64,000 nucleotides of DNA from Gymnothorax reevesii (lineage: Eukaryota > Chordata > Actinopteri > Anguilliformes > Muraenidae). Where the stretch lies: assembly GCA_029721435.1 (NCBI GenBank), contig CM056583.1, forward strand, positions 53,485,620-53,549,619, written 5' to 3'. Below, one piece after another: positions 11,117-22,894 of the stretch. Below the pieces are notes generated by a model that saw nothing but the letters and a program-made list of their open reading frames with translations, had not been told where the DNA came from and did not search any database. The number at the start of each line of letters is the position of its first letter. Position 1 is the stretch's first letter. Both the position numbers and the translations under genes were made by a program.

Positions 11117-12585
11117 CAAAGAAACTCTAAATAAGAACATGTGAGAAATTCTGTAGGATATTAATGTTCCAATGAAACTAACCAAAATCATATACTAATT
11201 TAAATGAAAATCAATTTTCTCCAAATAAGGTTTCACAATTCATGGCACCCTGACAGAGTATTGAAAATAACATCTACCAAAATAAAACCAGTGATTAAAT
11301 TCCACTTATTCAAATTTTATCTAAGTGTTGAGGGACTATGTTGAACCATTACACCACTTCCTGTTCCAGGGTATAAAAATGAGGTAACACACATGCAATA
11401 CCCCTTTGTCGTGCAACATCATGAAGAAAACAAAAGAGCTGTCAGTTCAAAAGAGGCAGATGCTCATAGACCTTCATAAATCTGGTAATGGCTACAGGAA
11501 GATTCATAAATGATTGAATATGCCACTATTAGGGCAATTACTTAAAAAATCTAAAAACATGGAACAATTGAAAACCTCAAGGGTAGAGGACGCAACTGTG
11601 TTTTGCCCCCCAGGATACTGAGGAGGATGGTGAGAGAAGCATTAAAATCCCTAAGAATCACTGTGAAGGAATCCCAGGTCTTGGTGGAATCCTGGGGTTA
11701 CTAGGTTTCAAAAACACCATCAGGCTCCATCTTCACCTTCGGAAGGGTTGTCAGAAGAGAGCCTTTTCTGAATAGAAGACATTGAAGCAAGCACTTAGAG
11801 TTTGTCAAACGGATGAGAGCAAAATTGCATGTTTCCATCAGATACAGCATCGGCATTTTTGGTGTCAAAACAGATACATACAGGGAGAAGCACCTCATAC
11901 CCATGGTGAAATATGATGGTGTTTTGGGGCTTTTCTAAGTCAAGATGTCCAGGGGCACTGGTTAAGATCAATTGCATTATGAATTCCACCAAGAGTCGGG
12001 ATATTTTGGCCAACAATCTGGTTGGCTCCACCAGAGGGCTAGGACTTGACCGTAGGTGGACCTTCCAAAAAGACAATGACCCAAAGCATACCTCAAGATA
12101 CACACAGAAATGGCTTTGTGACAATAAAATCAACATTCTGTAATGGTTGTCTCTGTCGCCAGACCTCAATCCAATTGAAAATCTGTGGGCTGAGTTGAAG
12201 AGGGCAGTTGATAAATGCAAACCCAAGAATGTGAAGGATCTTTTAAAGATCTACTCAGAGGAATGGTCCAAAATCTCCCCATGTGTGTGCCTTAACCCTT
12301 GACAGAAATTATGAGAAAAGACTCCATGCTGTTATCCTAGCCAGAGATGGTTGCAGTAAGCACTGAATGGGTTCCAATAATTATGAAACCTTGATTTTGT
12401 TGAATTTTATTTTGTATTAAATGATTGTTATGATTTTGGTTGTTTTCATCTGAAAATAAACAAAAAAAAAAGTATTTCTTTTTAAAATATGTTTTTATAT
12501 TCCATTTCTTTACAATCACGTTTACTTTTTATGTACAGTTGTGGACTGCCAGTCAGTGGTGCCAGTATTTCTGGAGCCCACTGTA
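11114..12585 (+). mobile_element. Tc1-like transposon relic, copy 1
   Basis: Same family as 41142-42773: subterminal words such as ATGTTCCAATG, AACCAAAATCAT and TTTCACAAT-ATGGCACCCT are shared in order. The right end (GCCAGTATTTCTGGAGCCCA then CTGTA) matches the right TIR of the other copy. The left TIR is missing, replaced by a (TA)n run. Confidence 0.8.
11421..12366 (+). pseudogene. broken Tc1-like transposase
   Basis: An ATG starts a protein reading MKKTKELSVQKRQM, typical of the N-terminal helix-turn-helix of Tc1 transposases, but a stop follows after about 30 codons. Later the frame at 11913-12143 carries QKDNDPKHTSRYTQKW (second catalytic Asp block), and after a stop at about 12141 the frame continues [20 protein letters not shown] (third acidic block). 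The gene is broken by several stops and frameshifts and cannot make an active enzyme. Confidence 0.8.
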
Positions 12586-12722
12586 TCTGTTATGCATCCA
12601 AGTAATCTGATGTTGTATCATCTGGGTAGATTTTCAGGATCATTGCAGTGCAATGTTAAATTTTACCCTGTAATGAAAAAGACCCGTGTGAGTTCTGGGA
12701 AAATTTGTCTTATGTATCAGAA
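12586..12722. other. short flank between Tc1 relic and chromovirus
   Basis: About 140 bp of unremarkable sequence. With 19593-19731 it would have formed one continuous stretch before the LTR element inserted. Confidence 0.5.
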
Positions 12723-12727
12723 CTCTG
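12723..12727. repeat. target site duplication CTCTG (left)
   Basis: CTCTG directly precedes the 5' LTR and recurs directly after the 3' LTR at 19588-19592. A 5-bp duplication is the usual size for Ty3/gypsy integrases. Confidence 0.93.
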
Positions 12728-13996
12728 TGTTGTGATTCTGCATTTCAGCCATGTCTTTTGTCTAGCCCCATGTTTTAGTTCTGTGCCTGGCTTGCCATGT
12801 ATGCCTTTTGTGTTTTAGTGACCACTGCCTGCCTCTGACCATCCCTAGGATTATGTATTGTGTTTTGGTTGTTTGATTTCATGTTTTATTATTTTTCTTG
12901 TTTTGTTATTATTTACGTCTTTGCCATGTTTCATAGCCTTGCCATGTTTCATAGTCTTGTTTTTGGTTCTTGTCCTGCACTTCGTTTTCCCCTGTCTTGT
13001 CTGGTGTAGGTCTTTGCCCACGGTCCCTTGTCTGACGTGCCACTCATTCGGGTGATTTCCTGGTTTCTGGGATTTCAATCTTTCTTCATATCTCGTTTTC
13101 TTCCTTCCTCTCTCTTTATGCTATCTACTAACCCTACTAACAGTTTATTGTTTTCGGTAATTACTAACCCCGATTAACATTGTATATTCATACTAACTGA
13201 CTAACTTGCACTCGGGATTGTATAGCTGCACATACTAATAGACTAACGATCTCTCAGCATTCGCCCAATCTGTATCTCCGCCCTCCTTGCCTATCACTAA
13301 TTATCTCTACTGCAGTTTCCATTTATATCTCAGGCTTTCTCTTTTCTTTAGACTATACACTTTAGTACTCCTTAACCGGAGCTGTTATTCGTTCATAGGA
13401 ATGTCTCGTTATCCCTGTCTGCGTTTCGGCATTCGCCAAATTCATGTAATTAGTTTTCCTCATGTGTCACTCCCATGTCATTGATTACACCTGTTTACCC
13501 TAGTCATGTGTTCACCCCGGATGTGTATATAAGGTGTCTGCACTTTTAGTTCCTTGTCAGATCGTCTTTACTCCTTTGTCTTGTGCTACGTTCCTCGCCT
13601 TGCTCACTGTGATATTTTCTTTCTGACTGGATTGCCCGACACTTGTTTTTTGGTTTGCCCTTTTGGATCTGATTGCCTTCGTGAGTTTTGACCTATTTTT
13701 GCCCGACCACGTCTATTGTCTTTGCTGCCCTGGTATTTGGATTCGGACTGTTTACGGCTTATGAGTTTGTCTCTCCACCAAACCCACGCCTGTGTACCGA
13801 ACCATTTTTGCCTGACCTTGAGTTTTGTTATTGGTGCCCTGGTTACAGTTTTGGACTTTGCCCTTTGGATTCTGTTTGTGGATTGTGGACATTGTACTGT
13901 TGCCAGCTCTGTTGGGGGGTTTCCCCCTTCAGAAATAAAGCCTCCATTTTGCATTTATCTGGTTTTCGCTCTTGGCTCATTTCGTAAAACCTCACA
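12728..13996 (+). repeat. 5' LTR of the chromovirus
   Basis: TG...CA ended LTR. U3 runs from 12728 to about 13555. TATATAA lies at 13526-13532 and the predicted RNA start at 13556. AATAAA lies at 13934-13939, about 57 bp before the LTR end. U3 contains repeated ACTAAC words (about 13125-13250) that are also present in the solo LTR at 30482-32256. Confidence 0.96.
13526..13565 (+). promoter_or_regulatory. LTR promoter: TATA box and predicted RNA start
   Basis: TATATAA at 13526-13532 lies 30 bp upstream of GTCAGATCGT (13556-13565). That spacing is the normal distance for a RNA polymerase II start, so the transcript is predicted to begin with GTCAGATCGT. These bases are the exact complement of the primer site at 13999-14008. 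The start position is inferred from spacing and complementarity. Confidence 0.7.
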
Positions 13997-13998
13997 TT

Positions 13999-14008
13999 AC
14001 GATCTGAC
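13999..14008 (+). other. self-complementary primer-binding site
   Basis: ACGATCTGAC begins two bases after the 5' LTR. It does not start with the TGG expected for a tRNA-primed element, but it is perfectly complementary to the predicted RNA 5' end. Tf1 of fission yeast and the Tf1/sushi group are known to self-prime in this way. Confidence 0.7.
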
Positions 14009-14009
14009 C

Positions 14010-17000
14010 ATGACGGAGCCAGCGTCAGACCAGTCTCTGCAGGAGGCAGTGCACCAGCAGGGCACTCAGTTGGAGTTTCAGGAACGTCAGCTCCGTGCTC
14101 TGATGCAGCACATGCAAACCATGAGCCTCCAGATGGCGGACCTCACTCACTCAGTACAGGAGGCGCAGCAACTACAGTCACCCCAGCCTACCGCCTATAC
14201 TCCTCCTGCTCCCGCTTCCGCTCCGCCCCTACCCAGCTGCGAGCCACGTCTACCACCGCCGGAGAGGTACGACGGGAACCCGGGAGCATGTCGGGCGTTT
14301 CTCACCCAGTGCGAGCTCATCTTCAGCCTGCAGCCTTCGTCCTTCCCCACCGAAAGAGCGCGAGTTGCTTTCATTATCACGCAACTGACGGGAAGAGCTA
14401 AGCAGTGGGCTACAGCGGCTTGGGAAGCTGATCTCCCCTGTGTACAGACTTTTCGTCTACTGGGTGAAGAGATGAGGCGGATCTTTGATCGCACCAAGTT
14501 GGGTCACGAGGCAGGACGAGAGATCCTGCACATGCGACAAGGTGGGCGTCCCGTAGCCGACTACGCCATTGATTTTCAGACGTTGGCCACCAACAGCAGA
14601 TGGGGACAGAGAGCTCTGTACGATGCCTTCTTCGACGGATTATCGGAAGCACTTAAGGATGAGCTAGTGTCGCGGGATTTACCGGAGAACTTGGACGACC
14701 TTGTCGACCTGGCTATTCGCGTGGATTCGCGATTGGAGGAGCGCCGACGCCTCGCTTCCCGCAGACGACCATATCCAGCTCCCCAGAGTACTCCGCCTCG
14801 ATCACCCCCTACTGGCAGCCGCTCCCCTGAGCCTGAACCCATGCAATTGGGACGTACGCGCATTCCTGTGGAGGAGAGGGATCGCCGCCGCCGTGATGGG
14901 GCCTGCTTTTACTGTGGCAAGGGAGGACACCTTATCGCTCAGTGCCCTAACAGGGAAAAAAAAAAGAAGAGAAGAGGTCCTCCTGGTGCCCGCATAGCGA
15001 CAGTAATAGGGGTGACGCCGGGACAGGAAACTAACAATCGCACATGTGTTCCTGTAACTTTGGAATGGGGGGGCGAGAGCAGATCCACCGAGGCTCTCGT
15101 GGACACCGGAGCGGAGGAAAACTTAATTGATGTGGAGCTGGCCCGGAAATGGGGCGTTCCCACAGAGAAGATCTTCCCCGATCGAGTGGCCAATTCGCTC
15201 AGCGGCCAGAGGATCGGCCAAATAACCCATACGACCAGCCCCGTCAAACTCAAGGTGTCAGGAAACCACCACGAAACCATTCAGTTCCTCCTGTTACACT
15301 CTCCCCATGCTCCTATCGTCCTGGGCCATCCATGGATGGCCAAACACCTACCAGAGATCGACTGGCGCAAGAATGAAATTAAGGGATGGAGCCCCAACTG
15401 CTCCCTGACATGCCTCCGCAACGCCCTCGACCCTCTACACAACCCATCTCCTCCGGAGATTCCAGACCTGGAAAAGGTTCCTCTTGAATTCCATGACCTC
15501 AAGGAGGTTTTCTCAAAGTCTCGGGCCACCAGCTTACCACCTCACCGACCCTATGACTGCACCATAAACCTGAAGCCAGGTACTATGCCCCCTAGAGGCC
15601 GACTCTACTCACTCTCCAGACCAGAAAACCAAGCTATGGAGAAGTATCTCTCAGAGTCTCTCGCTGCTGGCCTTATACGCCCGTCATCATCCCCTGCTGG
15701 TGCGGGTTTTTTCTTCGTAGCCAAGAAGGATGGATCATTAAGACCCTGTATTGATTACCGGGGCCTCAACGAGATAACTATTAAGAACCGCTACCCACTT
15801 CCCCTCATGAACACCGCTTTTGATCTCCTGCAAGGAGCCAAGATCTTCACTAAGCTCGACCTCCGGAATGCATACCACTTAGTGCGAATCAGAGAGGGGG
15901 ACGAATGGAAGACCGCCTTTAACACTCCCACGGGGCACTGGGAATATTTGGTTCTTCCTTTCGGGCTTACCAACGATCCAGCAGTGTTTCAAAACCTCGT
16001 CAATGACGTCTTAAGAGACATGTTAAACAAGTTTGTTTTTGTCTATCTTGACGATATTCTGATTTTTTCTGAATCCCAGGAGGACCATGTTCAGCATGTT
16101 CGTCAAGTACTCCGTCGCCTCTTGGAGAACCGCCTTTTCGTAAAGGCCGAGAAGTGTGAGTTTTTTGTTGAAACCACCACCTTTTTGGGTTACATTATTT
16201 CTCCTGGCACCATTCGCATGGACCCAGTAAAGGTGGAGGCAGTTACCAAGTGGCCCCGACCAGAGGACCGTAAGTCACTCCAACGTTTCCTAGGATTTGC
16301 CAACTTCTACCGGCGGTTCATCAGGAACTATAGTTCTGTTGCGGCTCCTCTTACTGCTCTCACCTCCTCCAAATTCAAGTTTCGTTGGTCGGAGAAAGCA
16401 GAGGACGCCTTTAAAGAATTAAAGACCAGATTCACATCTGCACCCATCCTCACTATTCCCAACCCAGAGCTCCAGTTCATCGTCGAGGTGGACGCCTCCA
16501 ATATTGGAGCTGGAGCCATTCTGTCTCAGAGGTCCACGGAGGATGGGAAAATCCATCCATGTGCCTTCTTCTCTCGCCGCCTCAGCTCAGCGGAGAGAAA
16601 TTACGACATCGGCAACCGGGAGCTGTTGGCGGTGAAGTTGGCCTTGGAAGAATGGAGGCAATGGCTGGAAGGATCCAAGGTTCCCTTTATTGTCTGGACT
16701 GACCACAAGAATTTGGAGTACCTGCAGACAGCCAAAAGACTCAATCCGCGGCAAGCCAGGTGGGCGTTATTCTTCTCCCGCTTTAACTTCCACATTGCCT
16801 ACCGGCCTGGAAGTAAGAATGTGAAGCCTGATGCCCTATCCCGATGTTTTGAGATCCAGGAGGAGGAACTTAACAAGGATACTATCCTCCCTAAGGAAGC
16901 GTTTTTCAATGCCATATGTTTTGACATAGAGAGAGAGGTTAAGAATGCCCAGACCAATGCTGCTACCCCTAGTGCGTGTCCCACTAACTGCTTATTTGTT

Positions 17001-18287
17001 CCAGCTGCCCTGCGCCCCAAGGTCCTGGAATGGGGACACGCATCTAGACTGTCCTGCCACCCTGGGATTCGCCGCACTAAGAGCTTCATCCTCCAGAGGT
17101 TTTGGTGGCCAGAACTTAGCCAAGATGTCCAGGGTTTCGTTACAGCTTGCTCGGTCTGTGCCCAGGCTAAGTCCTCTCACCAACCACCACAAGGTTTACT
17201 CCAGCCCCTTCCGACACCACATCGTCCCTGGTCCCACATTGCACTAGACTTCATCACAGGTCTTCCCCCATCCAACCACCACACCACCATTCTCACTATT
17301 GTTGACAGATTTTCCAAAGCCGTTCACTTAGTTCCCCTCACTAAACTTCCCTCCGCTCAAGACACCACCAATCTGGTCATTCAACATGTCATTAGGCTTC
17401 ATGGCATACCCACCGACATCACTTCTGATCGTGGTCCCCAGTTCACAGCACTTTTTTGGAAAGCGTTTTTTAAAGCCCTAGGCACGTCAGTCAGTTTATC
17501 CTCAGGTTTCCATCCCCAGACCAATGGCCAGACCGAGCGAGCTAACCAATGTGTGGAAAGTGTTCTGCGTTGTCTCTGCATTAGGAACCCCTCCTCCTGG
17601 AGTTATCAGTTGCCATGGGTAGAGTACGCCTTGAACAGCCACACCTCTGCTGCCTCCGGCGTCTCCCCCTTCAAGGCCTGCCTGGGCTACCAGCCTCCGT
17701 TATTCCCGTCCCAGGAGGAGGAGGTAGCTGTTCCATCTGCCAGCGAGTTCGTCCGTAGGTGCAGACGCACCTGGGTCACCACCCGCCAGGTCCTGCTCAG
17801 ATCGGTCGCCCGGATGAAGGAACTGGCCGACAAGAAACGCACAGCGGCTCCGGCGTACCGACCTGGGCAACGGGTCTGGCTGTCTTCTAGGGACATCCCC
17901 CTCAGAGGTAACGGGGGTAAGCTTTTCCCCAAATACCTGGGCCCTTTCACTATCGAGAGGGTCCTTAGTCCCACTGCCATTCGCCTCCGTCTCCCCCTAT
18001 CCATGCGACGTATACACCCAACTTTCCATGTGTCACAAGTAAAACCTGCTGTAACCCACCACCTGTCCTCTGGACCTGATCCCCCTCCACCCGCCCGGAT
18101 CATCGACGGAGGCGAAGCCTACACGGTCCGTGCCCTCCTGGACTCTCGTCGACGAGGCAGAGGTCTACAGTACCTCGTCGACTGGGAGGGTTACGGACCA
18201 GAACACCGCAGTTGGGTTCCTGCCCGACACATTCTGGATAAGACTTTAATAAGAGACTATCATGCTGCATCACGCTCTTCGAATTGA
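14010..18287 (+). CDS. Gag-Pol polyprotein of a chromovirus, single intact frame
   Basis: 1,425 codons. I chose the ATG at 14010, directly after the primer site; the frame is open further upstream only because the LTR happens to lack stops. Domains in order: coiled-coil-like, Gln-rich N-terminus (1-55); Gag capsid-like region (about 80-245); CCHC zinc knuckle [14 protein letters not shown] (299-312); aspartic protease with DTGA (365-368); reverse transcriptase (about 510-730) with YLDD at 679-682; RNase H with D828, E871, D898 and D941; integrase HHCC zinc region (H1010, H1017, C1047, C1050) and core triad D1080, D1140, E1176 (D-35-E); C-terminal chromodomain (about 1369-1417, LVDWEGYG and SWVP), which in this group directs integration to modified histones. 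The usual FGLTNAP motif reads FGLTNDP here. Gag and Pol are fused without a frameshift, as in Tf1. Confidence 0.96.
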   Translation: MTEPASDQSLQEAVHQQGTQLEFQERQLRALMQHMQTMSLQMADLTHSVQEAQQLQSPQPTAYTPPAPASAPPLPSCEPRLPPPERYDGNPGACRAFLTQCELIFSLQPSSFPTERARVAFIITQLTGRAKQWATAAWEADLPCVQTFRLLGEEMRRIFDRTKLGHEAGREILHMRQGGRPVADYAIDFQTLATNSRWGQRALYDAFFDGLSEALKDELVSRDLPENLDDLVDLAIRVDSRLEERRRLASRRRPYPAPQSTPPRSPPTGSRSPEPEPMQLGRTRIPVEERDRRRRDGACFYCGKGGHLIAQCPNREKKKKRRGPPGARIATVIGVTPGQETNNRTCVPVTLEWGGESRSTEALVDTGAEENLIDVELARKWGVPTEKIFPDRVANSLSGQRIGQITHTTSPVKLKVSGNHHETIQFLLLHSPHAPIVLGHPWMAKHLPEIDWRKNEIKGWSPNCSLTCLRNALDPLHNPSPPEIPDLEKVPLEFHDLKEVFSKSRATSLPPHRPYDCTINLKPGTMPPRGRLYSLSRPENQAMEKYLSESLAAGLIRPSSSPAGAGFFFVAKKDGSLRPCIDYRGLNEITIKNRYPLPLMNTAFDLLQGAKIFTKLDLRNAYHLVRIREGDEWKTAFNTPTGHWEYLVLPFGLTNDPAVFQNLVNDVLRDMLNKFVFVYLDDILIFSESQEDHVQHVRQVLRRLLENRLFVKAEKCEFFVETTTFLGYIISPGTIRMDPVKVEAVTKWPRPEDRKSLQRFLGFANFYRRFIRNYSSVAAPLTALTSSKFKFRWSEKAEDAFKELKTRFTSAPILTIPNPELQFIVEVDASNIGAGAILSQRSTEDGKIHPCAFFSRRLSSAERNYDIGNRELLAVKLALEEWRQWLEGSKVPFIVWTDHKNLEYLQTAKRLNPRQARWALFFSRFNFHIAYRPGSKNVKPDALSRCFEIQEEELNKDTILPKEAFFNAICFDIEREVKNAQTNAATPSACPTNCLFVPAALRPKVLEWGHASRLSCHPGIRRTKSFILQRFWWPELSQDVQGFVTACSVCAQAKSSHQPPQGLLQPLPTPHRPWSHIALDFITGLPPSNHHTTILTIVDRFSKAVHLVPLTKLPSAQDTTNLVIQHVIRLHGIPTDITSDRGPQFTALFWKAFFKALGTSVSLSSGFHPQTNGQTERANQCVESVLRCLCIRNPSSWSYQLPWVEYALNSHTSAASGVSPFKACLGYQPPLFPSQEEEVAVPSASEFVRRCRRTWVTTRQVLLRSVARMKELADKKRTAAPAYRPGQRVWLSSRDIPLRGNGGKLFPKYLGPFTIERVLSPTAIRLRLPLSMRRIHPTFHVSQVKPAVTHHLSSGPDPPPPARIIDGGEAYTVRALLDSRRRGRGLQYLVDWEGYGPEHRSWVPARHILDKTLIRDYHAASRSSN

Positions 18288-18306
18288 ACGCCAGGAGGCG
18301 TTCGTT

Positions 18307-18315
18307 GGGGGGGGG
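18307..18315 (+). other. G tract before the 3' LTR (candidate polypurine tract)
   Basis: Nine consecutive G, four bases upstream of the 3' LTR, in the position where plus-strand synthesis is primed. It is G-only rather than mixed purine and is followed by TTC, so it is only a candidate. Confidence 0.5.
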
Positions 18316-18318
18316 TTC

Positions 18319-19587
18319 TGTTGTGATTCTGCATTTCAGCCATGTCTTTTGTCTAGCCCCATGTTTTAGTTCTGTGCCTGGCTTGCCATGTATGCCTTTT
18401 GTGTTTTAGTGACCACTGCCTGCCTCTGACCATCCCTAGGATTATGTATTGTGTTTTGGTTGTTTGATTTCATGTTTTATTATTTTTCTTGTTTTGTTAT
18501 TATTTACGTCTTTGCCATGTTTCATAGCCTTGCCATGTTTCATAGTCTTGTTTTTGGTTCTTGTCCTGCACTTCGTTTTCCCCTGTCTTGTCTGGTGTAG
18601 GTCTTTGCCCACGGTCCCTTGTCTGACGTGCCACTCATTCGGGTGATTTCCTGGTTTCTGGGATTTCAATCTTTCTTCATATCTCGTTTTCTTCCTTCCT
18701 CTCTCTTTATGCTATCTACTAACCCTACTAACAGTTTATTGTTTTCGATAATTACTAACCCCGATTAACATTGTATATTCATACTAACTGACTAACTTGC
18801 ACTCGGGATTGTATAGCTGCACATACTAATAGACTAACGATCTCTCAGCATTCGCCCAATCTGTATCTCCGCCCTCCTTGCCTATCACTAATTATCTCTA
18901 CTGCAGTTTACATTTATATCTCAGGCTTTCTCTTTTCTTTAGACTATACACTTTAGTACTCCTTAACCGGAGCTGTTATTCGTTCATAGGAATGTCTCGT
19001 TATCCCTGTCTGCGTTTCGGCATTCGCCAAATTCATGTAATTAGTTTTCCTCATGTGTCACTCCCATGTCATTGATTACACCTGTTTACCCTAGTCATGT
19101 GTTCACCCCGGATGTGTATATAAGGTGTCTGCACTTTTAGTTCCTTGTCAGATCGTCTTTACTCCTTTGTCTTGTGCTACGTTCCTCGCCTTGCTCACTG
19201 TGATATTTTCTTTCTGACTGGATTGCCCGACACTTGTTTTTTGGTTTGCCCTTTTGGATCTGATTGCCTTCGTGAGTTTTGACCTATTTTTGCCCGACCA
19301 CGTCTATTGTCTTTGCTGCCCTGGTATTTGGATTCGGACTGTTTACGGCTTATGAGTTTGTCTCTCCACCAAACCCACGCCTGTGTACCGAACCATTTTT
19401 GCCTGACCTTGAGTTTTGTTATTGGTGCCCTGGTTACAGTTTTGGACTTTGCCCTTTGGATTCTGTTTGTGGATTGTGGACATTGTACTGTTGCCAGCTC
19501 TGTTGGGGGGTTTCCCCCTTCAGAAATAAAGCCTCCATTTTGCATTTATCTGGTTTTCGCTCTTGGCTCATTTCGTAAAACCTCACA
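18319..19587 (+). repeat. 3' LTR of the chromovirus
   Basis: 1,269 bp, same length and ends as the 5' LTR, with two visible base differences. AATAAA at 19525-19530 would supply the poly(A) signal for the full-length transcript. Confidence 0.96.
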
Positions 19588-19592
19588 CTCTG
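19588..19592. repeat. target site duplication CTCTG (right)
   Basis: Matches 12723-12727 exactly. Confidence 0.93.
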
Positions 19593-19731
19593 ACCATTGC
19601 TTGGCATTTGTGCACGTAGCAATATTTTCAAACCTGGACTCCAGGTGTTCATCCCATCCTCTGCAATAGCTAATCATTCAAAATTCATTAAACAGTGTAT
19701 GGGGGAGAGGTCGATAATGTATTTTGTCAAG

Positions 19732-21320
19732 TACAAACTCCAATTCCAATGAAATTGGGACATTGTGTAAAATGTGAATAAAACCAGAATACATGATTTG
19801 CAAATCCTCTTCGGCCAGTTTTCAGTTGAGTACACAACAAAGACAAGATATTTAATGTTCAGACTGATAAACTTTATTGTTTTTTTGGAAATGTTCACTC
19901 ATTTTGAATTTGATGCTTGCAACACGTTCCTAAAAAGCTGGGACGGAGGCAAGAAAAGACTGAAGAAAGTTGAAAGAAAAAACACCTGTTTGAAACATTC
20001 CACAGGTGAGCATGTTAATTGGAGACAGGTGAGTGTTATGATTAGGTATAAAAGGAGCATCTCCGCAAGGCTCAGTCGTTCACAAGCAAGGATGGGGCGT
20101 GGTTCACCACTGTGTGAACAACTGCGTGAGCAAATAGTCCATCAGTTTAAGAACAACATTTCTCAGTGTGCCATTGCAAGGAATTTAAGGATTTCATCAT
20201 CTACATTCCATAATATCATACGAAGATTCTAAGAATCCGGAGAAATTGCTACACATAAGTGGCAAGGCCAAAAACCAACATCGAATGCTTGTGACCGTTG
20301 GTCCCTCAGGCGGCTCTGCATTAAAAACCAACATCATTCTGTAAAGGATATTACCATGTGGGCTCAGGAACACTTCAGAAAACCACTGTCAGTCAACAGT
20401 TTGTTGCTTCATCTACAAGTTTAAGTTAAAACTATGCAAAAGCCATATATCAGCAACACCTAAAAATGCTGCCCGCTTCTCTGGGCCTGAGCTCATCTGA
20501 GATGGACTGAGGCAAAGTGGAAAAGTGTGCTGTGATCCAACGAGTCCACATTTCAAATTGTTTTTGGAAATCATGGACGTTGTGTCCTCCGGGCAAAAGA
20601 AGAAAAGGACCATCAAGATTGTTATCAGCGGGAAGTTCAAAAGCCAGCATCTGTGATGGTATGGGGATGTGCTAGTGCCCATGGCATTGGTAACTTGCAC
20701 ATCTGTGGAGGCACCGTTAATTCTGAAAGGTACATACAGGTTTTCGAGCTACATATGCTGCTATCCAAGCGACGTCTTTGTCAGGGACATCTCTCCTTAT
20801 TTTAGCAAGACTAGGCCAAGGCACATTTTCACGTTACAACAGCGTGGCTTCGTTGTGAGAAAGTGTGGGTAATAGACTGGGCTGCCTGCAGTCCAGACCT
20901 GTCTCCCATTAAATATGTGCGGCACATTATGAAGCGCAAAATAAGACTGATACCTGGACTGTTAGCAACTTAAATCGTACCTCAAACAAGAATGGGAGAG
21001 AATTCCGCTTAGAAAGCATCTACAATTAGTGTCCTCAGTTCCCAAATGCTTAATGAGTGTTGTTAAAAGGAGAGGTGATGGAACACAGTGGTAAACATGC
21101 CCCTGTCCCAGCTTTTTTGAATGTGTGGCAGGCATCAAGTTCAAAATGAGTGAATATTTCTAAAAAAAAAAAAAGTAGTTTATCAGTTTGAATATTAAAT
21201 AATATCTTGTCTTTGCAGTGTACTCAACTGAATATAGGTTGAAAACAATTTGCAAATCATTGTATTGTTTTTATTCACATTTTACATAACGCCCCAACTT
21301 CATTGGAATTAGGGCCAATA
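19732..21320 (+). mobile_element. long-TIR Tc1/mariner-like transposon, degraded
   Basis: About 1.6 kb with inverted terminal regions of roughly 200 bp. Outer ends are CTCCAATTCCAATGAAATTG and the complement of CAACTTCATTGGAATTAGGG. Inner matching words include ACAAAGACAAGATATTTAAT and TTGAATTTGATGC. It is a common fish Tc1-like family, with related sequences at 9340-9739 (MITE) and 48991-52255. TA lies at both outer borders. Confidence 0.85.
20092..21090 (+). pseudogene. broken Tc1-like transposase
   Basis: Begins with MGRGSPLCEQLREQIVHQF, a Tc1 N-terminal helix-turn-helix segment continuing SQCAIARNLRISSSTFHNII. The frame stops at 20230 and the rest is spread over all three frames: a segment with [20 protein letters not shown] near 20640-20700, then AACSPDLSPIKYV near 20880-20920 (third acidic block, Glu replaced by Lys). 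Multiple stops make it non-functional. Confidence 0.8.
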
Positions 21321-22686
21321 GTATTGCTACAGAATGGTGCATCATGACGGTTGTGATATTAACTTTTGTCCTTCCATTGTCATATAATGAATATTGTGAG
21401 TTTTGATTATCGTTTTGTCTCATTTACACGGAGTAGAGCTATTTCATGCTAATGCATTTTAAAACTCAAGCTGTATCTGGAAACACCTTTTCAACACATG
21501 AATTTCTTTCGTTAAATATTTTTCACAAAGTAAAGGGACAGAATCATTTTACTTCACAGCCATTTTGTTTTTATTACTTGTCAAACCAAAAGAGAATTCC
21601 TTGAAATGACCACATAACCATACACAAAAAACCCATCTCCTTTCCCCCCAATGAATCAGTGAGAAAGCTGTACATAATTAGTATACAGTATTTTTCCAAA
21701 TAGCACTTGCTATTCAAACTGAAATGTCATAGACTAATGCAGACACAAAATTAGGAAAATTCAATTTACATGTCTTTTGGTTATCCATATTTTCTTACAC
21801 GTGAACTTCCTTACAGAAAGCACAGGGCACATTACAGTAAGTGCAAACAACAGGACACAAAGAACCACCATCCAGATGGGCCAACTGATTGAGTTCATTC
21901 AATGTCATGGCCTCATACATTTCTTGAATATGAAAGTAAGTAATAACTGTAGATCCAGAATGAGTGACTACAAGAAAAATGCTCAATTAGACTGATTTTG
22001 TATTCAATTAAACACTAAGAGCAATGCCAGATTTTATTGGCTCATCACTTGCAAGCTCCTATGTGCTCCTGCTGCTCCATATGTTGCTTAAATGTAGGAC
22101 TTCGGGTTACGCACTGCCTCTTGCAATATGAAGAACATACAGCAACTACACATACACAAACCTCACCGTAATGGACATATATACACCGGCAAGACAGTGG
22201 CACCAGGAAGGCACAAAAGAATCACATACTCAAAGGTCAAAACATTGGGTGCCAAAAGACATGATTTAGAGGCGCAAAGTAATTTAAAACCTTTTTTTTT
22301 TATACTAAAGGGTTGAATTGGTAGTCCTTTCTCTGCCTCTCAATCGCTTTAAATAAGCACTTTAAATCTTGGCATACCCACACCCCCACCACCAAAACTA
22401 CACTGGTAAGGCTTACATCTCCAAAGAGCACCAAATAAATTTGTACTGCCTCATCAAACAAAAATGCAGCATCTGAATCCGCAGCGTCACCATTTCCACA
22501 TACCTGCCATTCTAGGTGACGACACATATGGAGCCACCCAGCAAAATACAGGGACTCTCCAGTTTAAATAGACACCAGCAATTAAACAAGCTGCAAAGCA
22601 TTCAATTATTGACCGAAAGCAGATGCGCCTACTGGGTAAGAGCCAATTGACTGGTGAGAGAAACCTTAATTTAATGGTTGCACCCC
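21321..22686. other. no gene recognised (downstream of edil3)
   Basis: AT-rich DNA. Read on the minus strand it contains AATAAA words near 22034 and 21558, which could be poly(A) signals of a very long edil3 3' UTR, but nothing shows that the transcript reaches here. Confidence 0.35.
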
Positions 22687-22690
22687 TTAA

Positions 22691-22890
22691 CCCCTTTGCA
22701 CAGAATACAAATGTTGCCAATTTTCCCTGTTATGCATGAGCCTATTTAGGCTTTATAACTCAGTATTTGTGTCACAGAGACTGGAAAATTATTCCAGTGA
22801 AGCAAGACATTGGGAATTTCAATTACAAAATGAAACAGGAATTACATTTCAGAATTTCTGGACACCATTGTCTATATCTGCGCAAAGGGG
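22691..22890. mobile_element. 200-bp piggyBac-like MITE with TTAA duplication
   Basis: Ends are inverted: CCCCTTTGCACAGA at the left and the complement of CCCCTTTGCGCAGA at the right. Both sides are flanked by TTAA (22687-22690 and 22891-22894). No coding capacity. Its termini differ from those of 5896-6225 and 46828-47183, so it is a separate family. Confidence 0.8.
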
Positions 22891-22894
22891 TTAA

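Larger units (their letters stand above)
12728..19587 (+). mobile_element. complete Ty3/gypsy chromovirus (Tf1/sushi-like)
   Basis: A 6,860-bp element: 5' LTR 12728-13996, primer site 13999-14008, one Gag-Pol frame 14010-18287, a G-rich tract 18307-18315, 3' LTR 18319-19587, with CTCTG duplicated on both sides. Both LTRs are 1,269 bp, start TGTTGTGATTC and end CCTCACA. I saw two base differences between them (13157 vs 18748 and 13318 vs 18909), which indicates a recent insertion. The chromodomain at the protein C-terminus and absence of an env gene place it with vertebrate chromoviruses rather than retroviruses. Confidence 0.97.

Noticed and set aside
13716..14009. Upstream extension of the Gag-Pol frame into the LTR
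   Set aside because: It is open by chance through U5. The first ATG after the primer site (14010) fits the family and starts a Gag-like protein.
18442..19669. Open frames in the 3' LTR, duplicated in the 5' LTR
   Set aside because: They are copies of the same LTR sequence on both sides of the element, on both strands, with no protein similarity.
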